Shown: positions 8,805 to 18,709, counted from the first letter of the stretch. The stretch is DNA of 64,000 bases from Pseudanabaena sp. Salubria-1 (GCA_023336205.1 JALQCR010000006.1:1-64000), one strand, 5' to 3'. The notes: generated by a model not told the origin, from the sequence alone. Translations and numbers: made by a program.

Positions 8805-9593
8805 ATGACTTCAGCAATTCCGCGATCGCAATTCAAGTTTAATCTCAGTGCTTACTTAATTAGTGATGGGCCAGCAGGATTTCTATTAAGTTGGGTAGCT
8901 GGGTTTGTTGATACTTCTGCATTTATTATTTTGTTTGGATTATTTACAGCCCATGTGACGGGCAACATTGCCTTAGCGGGTTCTTCATTCGTGAGTGCTG
9001 ACTCTGAGACAACGATTACTCGTTTATTAATGTTGCCCACATTTGTGCTTACTGTGGCTTTGACTTCTCTGCTAGCTCGGTTTTCTCGTCGTCAGCAATG
9101 GTGCGTGTTTGGAGTCTTGCTTACTGCGGAAGCGATCGCATTGGCAGTTTTCCTAGCAATGGGAATGGCGCTTTCGCCAGATCTTCTATTTGATGTACAA
9201 GAAGATTTGATCCTACCGATTGGTATCTCTGGCGTAATCGCAATGGCGATCCAAAATGCCTTGATGAAGGAAGCCAAAGGAGTATTCAAAAGCTACATTC
9301 CAACAACAGTAATGACTGGAAATACTACACAACTCACAATTGATGTTGTGCAGTTTTTTCTTTCTAAGTTTGCAAGTACTCAAACTGAAGCAACCCAAAT
9401 GGAAGCAAGCGAGTCTTTAGAACGGATTAGTCGATTTGTACCAACGATCGCAGGTTTTGCCCTTGGGGGATTGCTGGCTGCTTGCTTTGTCTTAGTTTCT
9501 GAGTCTTGGTGGAGTTTGTCTCTACCTTTGATCATTATTTCGATTTTGGCGATCGCCGCCTATGTCGAACATGCTCGCAAACCTATCACCTAA
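8805..9593 (+). CDS. YoaK/DUF1275-family membrane protein
   Basis: This 262-aa protein has about six hydrophobic helices. The family signature near the N-terminus is visible: GFLLSWVAGFVDTSAFIILF then FTAHVTGNIALAG (residues about 27-65). A second diagnostic stretch, YIPTTVMTGNTTQLTIDVVQ, lies near 165-185. DUF1275 proteins sit in the inner membrane and their biochemical role is not established. The gene stands alone between two repeat clusters. Confidence 0.85.
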   Translation: MTSAIPRSQFKFNLSAYLISDGPAGFLLSWVAGFVDTSAFIILFGLFTAHVTGNIALAGSSFVSADSETTITRLLMLPTFVLTVALTSLLARFSRRQQWCVFGVLLTAEAIALAVFLAMGMALSPDLLFDVQEDLILPIGISGVIAMAIQNALMKEAKGVFKSYIPTTVMTGNTTQLTIDVVQFFLSKFASTQTEATQMEASESLERISRFVPTIAGFALGGLLAACFVLVSESWWSLSLPLIIISILAIAAYVEHARKPIT

Positions 9594-9616
9594 GAAACTA
9601 TTTAAGAATTGTAGTT

Positions 9617-9800
9617 TTCGCCCCCCCTAGCCCCCCAATTCTGGGGGGAACCAGATTTAAGTCCCCCAGAATTGGGGGATTTAGGGGGCTAGACACATAG
9701 AGCTTTAATTCTTAAGTTTCTAAGAGATCCTCATCAATCCCCCTTAACAAGGGGGAAGAATTTAATTCTCTCCCCTTGTTAAGGGGGGTTGGGGGGATTT
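9617..9800. repeat. Two G/C-tract interspersed repeats
   Basis: 9617-9700 pairs CCCCCTAGCCCCCCAATTCTG with CAGAATTGGGGGATTTAGGG; its second half is repeated almost exactly at window positions 1-40. 9738-9800 pairs CCCCCTTAACAAGGGGG with CCCCTTGTTAAGGGGGGTTG. Both are common cyanobacterial intergenic repeat types. Confidence 0.65.
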
Positions 9801-9856
9801 AGTCAGTTCTTAAATGGTTTCTCATACCACTTCTCTAAAATCTTTCAGGAAAAGTA

Positions 9857-10528
9857 ATGAAACAACGTTTATTCTCATTTTTTATCAGCGCTATAATTTT
9901 TGTCGGATTACTCACTGGTAATGCTTCTCAAGTTCTATCAAGCTCTTTGCCTGCGGCGACTTGGTTAGCTGTTGCCGACGTTGATGGTGCAGAACCTGTT
10001 GCCGCCCCTGAAGTAACTGCACCTGAAATTGTCGCGCCTGAAGCTGCTGCAACCGTAACAGAATCCGCACCAATTGAACCTGCCGCACCTGTAGCAGAAG
10101 TTGCTGTACCAAAACCTACTGATGAAGCAACAAATTTACTAACTAAATTGGAAACGGAAATAATCCCTCAAATTGAGAGTGTTTTGACTCCAGAACAGCA
10201 AGCAGAATTTGCGACTAAAGTTGCCGCAGGAACTAGTTTTCGTAAGGCTTTTAAGGCTGTAACTCTGACTCCTGCTCAAAAGACTAAGTTGAGTGCAGTA
10301 TTTAAAGCTATTCCTAAAAAAGATATCTTTGCAACACTCACACCTGCTCAGAAGAAACAATTATTCTTAAAAAATAAGCAACTGTTTATTCCTACTGCTG
10401 AAGAAATCGGCGATAAAATTACTGCTGGCATGAAAATGGCAAAGGACAAGTCGCCTTTAGCTCCATCAAGTGAGTCAATTGTCGAAAAAATCAAAGCTAA
10501 GATGAAAGCTGCGGAGACAAAGGAGTAG
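9857..10528 (+). CDS. Exported Ala/Pro-rich protein with LTPxQ motifs
   Basis: This is a 223-aa protein. A signal peptide (residues 1-30, KQRLFSFFISAIIFVGLL) is followed by a P/A/E-rich linker (45-95) and a helical C-terminal half. That half contains three LTP(E/A)Q motifs (ESVLTPEQQAEF, AVTLTPAQKTKL, ATLTPAQKKQLF), which resembles the LTxxQ repeat of Spy/CpxP periplasmic proteins. A chaperone-like or metal-stress role is only an analogy. Its stop is 2 bases from the start of the next gene, so the two are almost certainly co-transcribed. Confidence 0.7.
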   Translation: MKQRLFSFFISAIIFVGLLTGNASQVLSSSLPAATWLAVADVDGAEPVAAPEVTAPEIVAPEAAATVTESAPIEPAAPVAEVAVPKPTDEATNLLTKLETEIIPQIESVLTPEQQAEFATKVAAGTSFRKAFKAVTLTPAQKTKLSAVFKAIPKKDIFATLTPAQKKQLFLKNKQLFIPTAEEIGDKITAGMKMAKDKSPLAPSSESIVEKIKAKMKAAETKE

Positions 10529-10530
10529 TC

Positions 10531-10764
10531 ATGGATGGATTTCTCTCAGGTCGCCTAAATGATTGGCTGTTACTAGTAGCGGCGTTAGTTGCTTCAATGA
10601 TCATATTCGCTTCTTTACAGAAAGTCGCAAAATCTCTTTTAGTGCCATTTTTGATTGTCGCGATCGCACTTATTTTGGCGAAGGTTGCTTTTGGAGTTAC
10701 TCCAGAACATCTCTGGTACGAGTCTGTTCATGTGATTCGGAGATTGGGTGCAAGATTTATGTAA
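10531..10764 (+). CDS. Small two-helix membrane protein
   Basis: This 77-aa protein has two hydrophobic helices (residues about 11-29 and 34-54) and a short positively charged tail, VHVIRRLGARFM. It begins 3 bases after the stop of the exported LTPxQ protein and ends at a hairpin with a T-run, so the pair forms a two-gene operon. I do not recognise the family. A membrane partner for the exported protein is a reasonable inference. Confidence 0.65.
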   Translation: MDGFLSGRLNDWLLLVAALVASMIIFASLQKVAKSLLVPFLIVAIALILAKVAFGVTPEHLWYESVHVIRRLGARFM

Positions 10765-10765
10765 A

Positions 10766-10799
10766 TCCAAAAAGCGGCGCTTTGCGCCGCTTTTTTTAT
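10766..10799 (+). terminator. Intrinsic terminator of the 9857-10764 operon
   Basis: AAAAAGCGGCGC-TTT-GCGCCGCTTTTTTT is a strong G/C stem followed by a T-run, two bases past the stop. It shares the GCGGCGC core with the other gene-end hairpins in the window. Confidence 0.85.
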
Positions 10800-13700
10800 G
10801 AGTTCTTAAGATATGATTTTTAGATGTCACTGCTGATCATCGAGGGATTATGCCTGTAATTACGATTCGTGAAGAGCAACAGGTAGATGATGGCTTTCTT
10901 GCCACTTTGCGGATTGATGGGCGTGATTATCCAAATATCAAGATTAGCGATCCTTTTTTGAAGTCGGAGGAATTGCGGCTAGAGTGGTATTTCGAGCAGT
11001 GGTTGCGGTTTCCGATGCTGGATACGACTAGGGCTGCCGAGGTGGCGGCTAGTATCAGGGAATATGGCGAGAGGTTGTTTGATCAGATTTTTGCGGATAA
11101 AAAGGCTTATACAGACTATGTGAGATTAAGGAATAATCTAGGGGAGTTGCGGTTTGAGATTGAGGGGATAAATCCAGAGTTTCAGGCTTTGCATTGGGAG
11201 GCGTTGCGCGATGCGGAGTTGCCTCGACCTTTGGCAGTGGATTGCGTGATGGTGCGAAAAAGTACCAAGCCGATGGCGGTGATGGCGGCGGTGAATCAGT
11301 CGCCGACGCTGAATGTGTTGATGGTGACGGCTCGACCTTCTAAAAATGATGTGGCTTATCGGGTGATTTCACGTCCTTTGATTGAGGCTTTGGGCAATAG
11401 TCAGTTGCCTGTAAAGATCGATTTGTTGCGTCCTGCGACATTTGAGGGTTTGTCAAGGCATTTGGAAGAAAAGGGGGCGGGGCATTATCACATGATTCAT
11501 TTTGATTGTCATGGGGCTTTGCTGACCTATGATCAGTGCAATGTCGAGAATAAGGCGGGAGCGGATGCACTTACCTTTAGGCAAAGGTATGGCAGGACTC
11601 AGATTGCAGCCTATAGCGGCGTGAAGGCATTTTTAGTATTGGAGGGGAATGAGGATGGGGAAGAGGACTTAGTGGAGGCGACGGAGTTGGCGGATTTGCT
11701 GACGGGGAAGCGGATTCCTGTCTGTATGCTGAATGCCTGTCAGTCGGGGAAACAGTTGGGAACGGAGACGGGGTTAGTGGAGGACTATCGCGAGACGAGT
11801 CTGGGCAGTCGGTTGATGGCGGCGGGTATGCAGATGGTGGTGGCGATGGGCTATAGCGTCACGGTGACGGCGGCGAAGGTGATGATGACGGCGGTGTATG
11901 AGCAGATTTTCAATAAGAAGTTATTGGAAGATGCGGTGCGGTTGGGGCGGCGCGAGTTGTTTAATCAGAAGGAACGGAGTGCTTATTTTAATTATGCAAT
12001 TCCGTTGGAGGATTGGTTGTTGCCTGTGGTGTATGGCACGCAGCAGGTGAATTTGAATTTGCGGGAGTTTACGGCGCGAGAAGAGGAGGCTTATTTTGAG
12101 TCGTTGGGTCGGGCGTTTGAGTTTGTGCAGCCTGAGTATGAGTTTGTGGGGCGGGATTTAGATATTCTCAGGATTGAGAAGGCGTTGGCGCGGCACAATA
12201 TGCTGCTGTTGCAGGGGATGGGCGGTACGGGTAAGACGACGCTGTTAAATTTTTTGCGGGAATGGTGGGAGAAGACGCATTTTGCGGATGGTGAGAAAGG
12301 GGAGCAGATTTTCTATTTTGGTTACGATGAGAGGGCTTGGACGCTGGAGCAGATTTTGTTTGTGTTGGGACAGAGGCTGTATGACCGCTTTGAGATTGGT
12401 AGGTTTCAGGCGATGAGTCAGGCGGCGCAAGTGCCGAAGATGGTGACGCTGTTGCGGGGTGCGGGTCATGTGTTGATCTTGGATAATTTGGAGTCGGTGA
12501 CGGGGGAACCCTTGGCGATTCCGAATACGTTGCCGCAAGCGGAACAGGTAAAGTTGCGAGATTTTTTGAAGAAGTTAGCGGGGGGCAAGACGCGGGTAAT
12601 TTTTGGGTCGCGCTGTGGTGAGGATTGGCTGAAGGCGGCGACTTTTCAGCAAAATGTCTATGGGTTGCGGGGGCTAGACCATGAGGCAAGGACGCTGTTG
12701 GCGCAAAGGATTTTGGCGCGTCATGTGCCGCAAAGGGTAAAGGCGATCGAGGCTGATCCTGAGTTTACAAGGTTAATGAAGGTGTTGGCGGGGTATCCGT
12801 TGGCGCTGGAGGTGGTGTTGCCAAATCTGAAAAGTCAATCACCTTCGCAGATTTTGGTTGCCTTGCAGGCGGCGGATTTTGATTTGGATAGTGGCAGTGA
12901 GGATAAAACTAAGAGTATTTTGAAGTGTGTGGAATATTCCCACAGTAATCTGTCGCTCGATGCTCAAAGGTTATTGATTTGTCTGGCTCCGTTTACGGGA
13001 TTTATTAATCGTGATTTTATTTCCAATTATGCGGAGCAGTTACAAAAGCTAGAACCGTTTCAGGATTATGATTTTGCGAATTTTGATGCGGCGATTCAGG
13101 AGGCGATTAATTGGAGTTTGCTGGAAGGAATGGATGAGGCAAATCGACTGTTGACAATTCAACCGATTTTTCCCTATTTTCTGAAAACTAAGTTAGCGAG
13201 TTTAGATGAAGCGACCCGCAAGGCTCTTCAAGAGGGATTTAAGAATTACTATCAAGGCTTGGCAGAGTCCTACAATCAATTAATGCAATCGAAAGATCCG
13301 CAAGAACGCCAGCTAGGAATCTTCTTCTGTCGATTAGAATACGAAAATCTTTACAATGCGCTCTTAGTGGTGCAGAAAAGTCTGGAAAGGGTTGACAGGC
13401 ATAGAATCTCAAAATGAGACAAGAGGAATAAAAAGGGCAAGAGATGAGATACTCAAGTTCCTCAACAAAAGATCTTATACAAATGCCCCACCTATATCTT
13501 CAGCTACAAGAACAACTGCGTCAATGGCTCAAGCCAAAAGATAAGCGACATCTCCAAGGATTTGCGGAGGCAGTAGCCGCGATATTGCAATCAGGAAGGG
13601 CAAGTCTGAGTCATTGGTTGCCCTATTTGAGCCATCGAGAGTGCCAAGCCAGAAGTCAGATGGAAAGACTAAGCTACTTTGTGCATAATCCACATATCAT

Positions 13701-13873
13701 CGCCGAGAGATTCTATAACCCATTGGTGAAGCACTTTCTCCAAGCATTTGCAGGAGAATCGTTGGAACTAGCCTTAGACACAAGTATACTGTGGGATAAA
13801 TTCTGTCTTATAGAAGTATGCTTGATTTGGGGAGGGAGGTCGATTACTCTAGCTCAAGTAGTACTAGAGCATG

Positions 13874-15350
13874 CAGCAATTCCAAATTCAAAAAGTAGCA
13901 AGATATACAAAACCAAGAGTCTAAAAATTAACAGGAATCTGCAAAGACGGGGGCTTCATCAAGCATAAAGTCGATTAAATGTTGCCAACTCTTAAATAAA
14001 AAGTACTTGGTAAGAGAGAGAATATCTTGAAAGAATCCTCTACGAGTGCCACGCTTACGACGAATCTCTTGATAACTGGAATCTATTAAATGTAAAATCG
14101 TGTGAAATAGAAAAGCTAACAAATTAAGAGATAGAAGTGTCGATGACAAATGTTTTTGTCCATGACCAAAGTTATGTTCCAAGTTGTAGCCCTTGGTTTT
14201 CAACACATTGTGGTTCTCATTTTCGGTTTTCCAACGACATCTACCCGTTTCAACTACGACCGCCACATTGTCAATATTAACAGCATGATTAGTCACAAAA
14301 GCATTACGGTAGACTTCAGAATTATCAACACTATTGCGAACAGTCAGTTCACACCAGTTCACTAACAGAGAGGGTTCTTGTTCTCTTAAAGGTATCTGAT
14401 TCACAAATCGATAACTATATATTTCTATAGATTTCCCCTTGCGGTGTTTAGTCGTCAAATTCTGCACTTCACCATTTTTTTCAATGTAATCTAACCACTG
14501 ATATAAACTAGGATGACTGGATGGTAAGCAGGTGAAAATGAAGTTCATATTTGCCTCTAAACAATTCTGACACATCGGTTGACGGCTATAGAGATCATCC
14601 CCTAATAACGTAATCGCCTGTCCTTCAAAAAGATGCCCATGTTTACTAATCCAGCGTTTCGCTGCGGCTGTTTCACAATCTTGTTTCTCATGTCCATCTT
14701 GCGGAGTGACGAATTCGGGTGGTAGAGAAATCACCTGTTCGCAACCTGGTGCAGCGATTACGGGCAAAATTGCTGTGTGTGAGTATGTTATTTTGCCACT
14801 GCGATGATTACGGGTACTACAACATTCGCAGGATATTTTCGATGAGCTATGGTACTCCGTTCCATCTAAACAAATCAGTAAATTCCTATCCAATCTTTCA
14901 TATCGTTTCAGGTGCTTTCCCATTTGCAGAAATTTATACACTTTCTCAAATACAGCGTTCAGACTCTTGGCGCTAATTAGGTCGAGGATATTGCGTATTT
15001 GCTGGTCAGAGGGTATTTTCTCCACTCCAAATATACTTTGAACGTTATTTTTTCCACTTCGACTCTGCAATTGTCTTTGATACTCTAAAAATGATTGACA
15101 CTGCATAAAAAACATCGAGAAAGCCGACAGCATCGCATCGCTGATTTTAAATTTTGTCCCATTGCTTTCGCTTCTTGGGTCTTTTATTTTCTCTATCCCC
15201 TCTTGCAGGAAATCTAAAAAAACACTAAAAACTAAGATCGTTGGTGGCATTAACTGGATAGGATTATCATTTTTGCTATGTTTTAAGCTCTACCTTTATC
15301 TGGTTCCTTATATCTGTATACTTTGCTGCTTTTTGAATTTGAAACTGCTG
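13874..15350 (-). mobile_element. Nested IS (1477 bp) with CAGCAATTC ends
   Basis: The ends are CAGCAATTCCAAATTC and, on the other strand, CAGCAGTTTCAAATTC. The 9-bp TSD TAGAGCATG lies at 13865-13873 and 15351-15359. The CAGCAATTC terminus and 9-bp target match the MITE at 27902 and 44652, which it may mobilise. Confidence 0.92.
13928..15250 (-). CDS. DDE transposase of the nested IS
   Basis: This 440-aa transposase has the pattern of the ISNCY/IS4-like group. It has an N-terminal KISDAMLSAFSMFFMQCQSF block, followed by IFGVEKIPSDQQIRNILD. A catalytic-core D lies in LICLDGTEYHSS, then LLGDDLYSRQP, then a C-terminal RWKTENENHNVLKTKGYNLE segment carrying the E. The last helices (SLNLLAFLFHTILHLI) are typical of the family. 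It appears intact, so the element may still be active. Exact family placement is uncertain. Confidence 0.8.
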   Translation of the reverse strand: MPPTILVFSVFLDFLQEGIEKIKDPRSESNGTKFKISDAMLSAFSMFFMQCQSFLEYQRQLQSRSGKNNVQSIFGVEKIPSDQQIRNILDLISAKSLNAVFEKVYKFLQMGKHLKRYERLDRNLLICLDGTEYHSSSKISCECCSTRNHRSGKITYSHTAILPVIAAPGCEQVISLPPEFVTPQDGHEKQDCETAAAKRWISKHGHLFEGQAITLLGDDLYSRQPMCQNCLEANMNFIFTCLPSSHPSLYQWLDYIEKNGEVQNLTTKHRKGKSIEIYSYRFVNQIPLREQEPSLLVNWCELTVRNSVDNSEVYRNAFVTNHAVNIDNVAVVVETGRCRWKTENENHNVLKTKGYNLEHNFGHGQKHLSSTLLSLNLLAFLFHTILHLIDSSYQEIRRKRGTRRGFFQDILSLTKYFLFKSWQHLIDFMLDEAPVFADSC

Positions 15351-16459
15351 TAGAGCATGGCAGCGCTACAGTTGGCTTTGAACATTATCGTCCCGTCTTA
15401 GAACAAGTACGCTCTCTATTGCCGCCACAAAGTACGGTGACCTTGCTTGCCGACCGAGGTTTTGAACATGGGGAATTAATCCGATGGTTACAGCAAAATC
15501 ACTGGTCTTGGGCAATTCGCGCAAAGAGCGATCTGCTAGTGACTCTGCCAACAGGTACAACCAAGCGTGTTGAACAACTGATACCTCCCGCAGAGCAAGC
15601 TTATCTAGTTCCCGATGTCACCGTACTCGGTGATGTTAATTGTCATTTAGCGACGGCTAACCTAGACATGGCTAACGGTTCATGGGCTGTCCTTAGCGAT
15701 ATTCCCCCTTCATTACAGACTTTTGCTCTCTATGGCAAACGCTTTGGTGGAATCGAACCCCATTTTAAAGACTATAAGTCGGCGGCTTTTAATGTTGTTA
15801 GCTCTCATCTCCGTGATGCTCAAGCTCTTACCTGTTTATTTATGCTCCTTGCCACGGCTAACCTGATTGCTGTAATTCTTGGCATAATGTTGGTGCGTTT
15901 GGGGCAAAGGGCTGCGATTGATTGGCACGATCATCGCGGCTTGAGTTTTCTGCAACTCGGTCTCCGTCAGCTTCACACTCTTCTTTACCAACAAAAATCT
16001 CTTCCTATTTTGCAGATTTTGCCTAGAACTAATCCTCCTCCTGCCTCTGCTTCTATTGCTAAACGCGAAAAGTTAGATTTTCGTATCGAATTTGCCCGTA
16101 TTACCATTGTCTCATCTTGAGACTCCCATGAGTTTTCTGCACCACTAAGCAATGCGCTACAAACTTGTTTGGCTAATCAAGAGAGTATTAATATTTTCTT
16201 CTGTTTGGATAAATATTTTGAAGTTATTAATCAAAGTAATCTCAAACTATCAAAATTTGTCGTTCAAGAACAAGAATCCTATCCGCCAGAAATTCGCAAA
16301 GGTGAAATAGGTCTTGAAATTTTAATGGCAGTAGATCGGTTAGCTCTTGGTTATTTAGAAACAAAAGATTATCAAAATGCAAGAGATGCTTATCAAAAAA
16401 TCTTAGTTCTCTGTCAACAACTTACTGATATTGAAGAAAGACAGAGACAATTATGGCTT

Positions 16460-16980
16460 GCGACTACATACCACCAGTTGGGAGCAGTAGCCCAAGAATT
16501 GCGAGAATATGGAGAAGCACGGCAAAACTATCAGCAGGCTCTCGCTATCAAAATCGAGTTTGGTGATCGCTCCTCCCAAGCTGGCACATACCACCAGTTG
16601 GGAAGCGTCGCCCAACACTTGCGAGAATATGGAGAAGCGCGGCAAAACTATCAACAGGCTCTCGCGATCAAAATCGAGTTTGGTAATCGCTACTCCCAAG
16701 CCAGCACATACCACCAGCTGGGGATGGTAGCCCAAGAATTGAGAGAATATGGAGAAGCGCGGCAAAACTATCAACAGGCTCTCGCTATCAAAATCGAGTT
16801 TGGCGATCGCTACTCCCAAGCTGGCACATACCACCAGTTGGGAAGCGTCGCCCAACACTTGCGAGAATATGGAGAAGCGCGGCAAAACTATCAACAGGCT
16901 CTCGCGATCAAAATCGAATTTGGCGATCGCTACGCACAAGCTGGCACATACGGTCAGTTAGGAGCAGTCGCTCTAGAATT
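16460..16980 (+). repeat. Tandem 120-bp TPR units
   Basis: Four or more consecutive 120-bp units, each encoding a 40-aa TPR of the type LREYGEARQNYQQALAIKIE, are almost identical at the DNA level, including a GGCGATCGC in most. This suggests recent unequal exchange or gene conversion inside the CHAT-NB-ARC gene. Confidence 0.9.
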
Positions 16981-17319
16981 GAGAGAATATGAAGAATCAA
17001 AACTTAATTACAAACAAGCTATTGCGATCTTTGAAGAATTTAATGATCGTTATTCTCAAGCTATTTCTTACCTGCAATTGGGAAGAGTAGCCGAAGAATT
17101 ACGAGAATATGAAGAAGCAAAAAATAATCTCTTACAAGCTCTGAATATTTGGCATGAGTTTAAGGATGAATATAGTATCAAAACTTTTTCTATTCCTAGT
17201 CTCTCTCGTCTCTATCAAGCCACCCAAGACGATAACCTATTACAAGAGATATCTCAAATTTCAGGAATAACTATTGAGGAAGTTCGACAAAAGTTAGAGT
17301 CAACCTAAAATTTAATAAA

Positions 17320-17440
17320 TTGCGAGAATATGGAGAAGCGCGACAAAACTATCAACAGGCGATCTTACTCAAGGCAAAATTAAAAAGGAAAAAGGAAAAA
17401 ATGGATGATGATATTTATCGCGATTTAGCTGAAGTATAAT
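17320..17440 (+). pseudogene. Detached terminal TPR fragment
   Basis: Starting TTGCGAGAATATGGAGAAG, this stretch repeats the TPR unit, reading LREYGEARQNYQQA. It then continues into a unique tail (MDDDIYRDLAEV, stop). It lies after the stop of the main gene and is not part of it. It looks like the original 3' end of a TPR gene left behind. Confidence 0.65.
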
Positions 17441-17468
17441 AAATTCATGTGTTTAGCTGCCCAAAAAC

Positions 17469-17699
17469 ATGACACCAAAAACCTTTCCAGAATCTAAAAT
17501 TAACCTCGTCAAGCGAGCGCCAGATCCCAACACAGCACTAAGCCAAAACTGGATCAAAGCAAATCGCCAAAAATATCATGGTCGATGGGTTGCATTACAA
17601 GGCGATCGGCTCCTAGCCGATGCAAGCTCATCCGCAGAGCTACTAAAGCGCATCGATCTTAAAGATGGCAAAGTAAAATTTATAACCGCAATTTATTAA
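17469..17699 (+). CDS. DUF5678-like small protein
   Basis: This 76-aa protein has the DUF5678-type core NWIKANRQKYHGRWVALQGD followed by RLLADASSSAELL. Such proteins are often encoded next to retropepsin-like proteases in cyanobacteria. Its stop TAA overlaps the next start (TAATG), so the two are translationally coupled. The function is unknown; accessory or antitoxin-like behaviour has been suggested for neighbours of this kind but is unproven here. Confidence 0.65.
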   Translation: MTPKTFPESKINLVKRAPDPNTALSQNWIKANRQKYHGRWVALQGDRLLADASSSAELLKRIDLKDGKVKFITAIY

Positions 17700-18157
17700 T
17701 GGGATTACTGCAATTTAAAAACGGTAATTCCTTTGCGTCAGGCGTATTAACCTATACCTACCGTCCCATTAACCCACAGGAAACCACCAACCGCATCATC
17801 ATCCCCATAGAAATCGGTAACGGCATCAAGATAGAAGCAGTCCTTGATACAGGCGCACCATACGTCATTCTCGATCCAAACCTTGCACCTCTAGCTGGCT
17901 TTACTCCAGAATTAGTCCTATCCGAAGAAAGTATGCTGATTAGAGGCGTAAAACTATCAGGAAAGATCGCCCGTTTAGGATTTTCGCTGAGAGCCGATGA
18001 AGGAGATGATATGGATATCGAAGCTACAGTTTTCGTCCCAGATAGTGCCGAGCAATGGAATAACTTTCCTTCATTTCTTGGTCAAGCAGGTTTTCTAGAA
18101 AGAATCCGTTTTGCGATCGATCCAACTCAAGACAAATTTTATTTTGGCACTCTGTAA
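17699..18157 (+). CDS. Retropepsin-like aspartic protease
   Basis: This 152-aa protein has one catalytic motif, EAVLDTGAPYVIL (Asp-Thr-Gly, residues about 52-56), and a later hydrophobic-Gly segment (FLGQAGFLERIRFAI) typical of single-domain clan AA proteases that dimerise. There is no signal peptide, so it is cytoplasmic. It is coupled to the DUF5678 gene by a one-base overlap. The substrate is unknown; a link to the CHAT-protease neighbourhood is tempting but unproven. The 3' end runs straight into another orphan TPR fragment. Confidence 0.8.
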   Translation: MGLLQFKNGNSFASGVLTYTYRPINPQETTNRIIIPIEIGNGIKIEAVLDTGAPYVILDPNLAPLAGFTPELVLSEESMLIRGVKLSGKIARLGFSLRADEGDDMDIEATVFVPDSAEQWNNFPSFLGQAGFLERIRFAIDPTQDKFYFGTL

Positions 18158-18205
18158 ATTGCGAGAATATGGAGAAGATCGGCAAAAATATCAACAGGCG
18201 ATCGC
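18158..18205 (+). pseudogene. Second orphan TPR fragment
   Basis: TTGCGAGAATATGGAGAAG appears again, reading LREYGEDRQKYQQAIA, directly after the protease stop codon. It has no start and stops within about 25 codons. Confidence 0.65.
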
Positions 18206-18305
18206 CCCTTTATTCCCCCAATAAAAAGCGATCGCCATAATCAAAAATTAACAACCATCGATTTCCGACCTCTTATCAAAAAATCACTCATTAATCTCCT
18301 CGTCT

Positions 18306-18509
18306 TCAAGCAAAGCAGTCGCAGCATATTTGGAGAGAAAAAGCAGCTAAATCTAATTGATCCTGCTCTGTCGAAGTATCGCTATCATCAATAACAGCAG
18401 CATCTTGTTTGACTAAGCCGTTAAGAATTAATGTCGCTAACTGTAGTCTCTCAGTTGGCAGAAGGTTTGAAATAACCTGTGCATAGATTTCCTGAACAGC
18501 TTTTGGCAT
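18306..18509 (-). CDS. Small antitoxin-like protein with a frameshifted C-terminus
   Basis: This is a 67-aa protein. The start (MPKAVQEIYAQVISNLLPTE) and middle (RLQLATLILNGLV, EQDQLDLAAFSLQ) match a small acidic cyanobacterial antitoxin-like family. The usual ending would be SLQYAA..LLEDEEI. Here one extra A (near 18330) shifts the frame, so the protein ends ICCDCFA, while the other frame still encodes YAATALLEDEEIN. No toxin gene is adjacent. This is a probable solitary, damaged antitoxin. Confidence 0.6.
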   Translation of the reverse strand: MPKAVQEIYAQVISNLLPTERLQLATLILNGLVKQDAAVIDDSDTSTEQDQLDLAAFSLQICCDCFA

Positions 18510-18629
18510 ATGACATTTTTAATGACAGGACGATCAAAATCACAAAACTACATACATTCTAATCTGAGATCGCCTTAAACATAATCTTTCAAAGGCGATC
18601 GCAATCAACCAACAATAGCGATCGCGATC

Positions 18630-18668
18630 TATATCGAATTTGGCGATCGCTACTCCCAAGCCATTACA
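18630..18668 (+). pseudogene. Third orphan TPR fragment
   Basis: ATCGAATTTGGCGATCGCTA continues as CTCCCAAGCC, encoding EFGDRYSQA, which is the inter-TPR segment of the CHAT gene. It sits in a spacer 1.3 kb past that gene. Confidence 0.6.
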
Positions 18669-18709
18669 TACAAGCGTTAAAATCAAATTAGCACTTAGGG
18701 AGCGATTAC

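Larger units (their letters stand above)
13444..16120 (+). pseudogene. IS4-family transposase, interrupted (copy A)
   Basis: The pieces 13444-13873 and 15360-16120 join to 396 aa. The DDE residues are visible as LALDTSILW (first D), TLLADRGFEH (second D) and GGIEPHFKDYKS (E). The frame is cut after VVLEH by the element at 13874-15350, so this copy cannot make active enzyme. Confidence 0.9.
13363..16149 (+). mobile_element. IS4-family element, copy A (carries a nested IS)
   Basis: The ends are CTTAGTGGTGCAGAAAA and its complement, with 9-bp TSD CAATGCGCT at 13354-13362 and 16150-16158. Without the nested 1477-bp element and its TSD, the IS is 1301 bp. Where the two copies can be compared by eye, copy B at 47218 is identical. 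Confidence 0.95.
10850..17308 (+). pseudogene. CHAT protease - NB-ARC ATPase - TPR protein, split by IS
   Basis: Joining 10850-13362 to 16159-17308 (removing the IS4 and one 9-bp TSD) gives a single frame of 1220 aa. The N-terminal CHAT caspase-like domain has the likely His-Cys pair in IHFDCHGAL (near 218) and LNACQSGK (near 296). An NB-ARC/STAND ATPase follows, with P-loop GMGGTGKTT near 457 and hhhD-type LILDN. The C-terminus holds about eight 40-aa TPRs, four of them nearly identical. This architecture fits bacterial STAND defence sensors, in which ligand binding to the repeats releases a protease; that role is inference. The CHAT/NB-ARC part has much higher G use (GCGGCG, GTGATG) than its neighbours, hinting at transfer. 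RBS GAGGG. As it stands the protein stops after NB-ARC. Confidence 0.85.

Noticed and set aside
12168..12689. 173-aa minus-strand frame inside the CHAT-NB-ARC gene
   Set aside because: Antisense shadow of a G-rich gene; Pro/Ser/His-rich and without any domain.
14150..14365. 71-aa plus-strand frame in the nested IS
   Set aside because: Antisense to the 440-aa transposase.
16451..16939. 162-aa minus-strand frame with repeated segments
   Set aside because: Antisense of the tandem TPR units; its repeats simply mirror them.
16460..16980. Possible CRISPR array (regular 120-bp repeats)
   Set aside because: There are no unique spacers, and the repeats are in-frame TPR codons.
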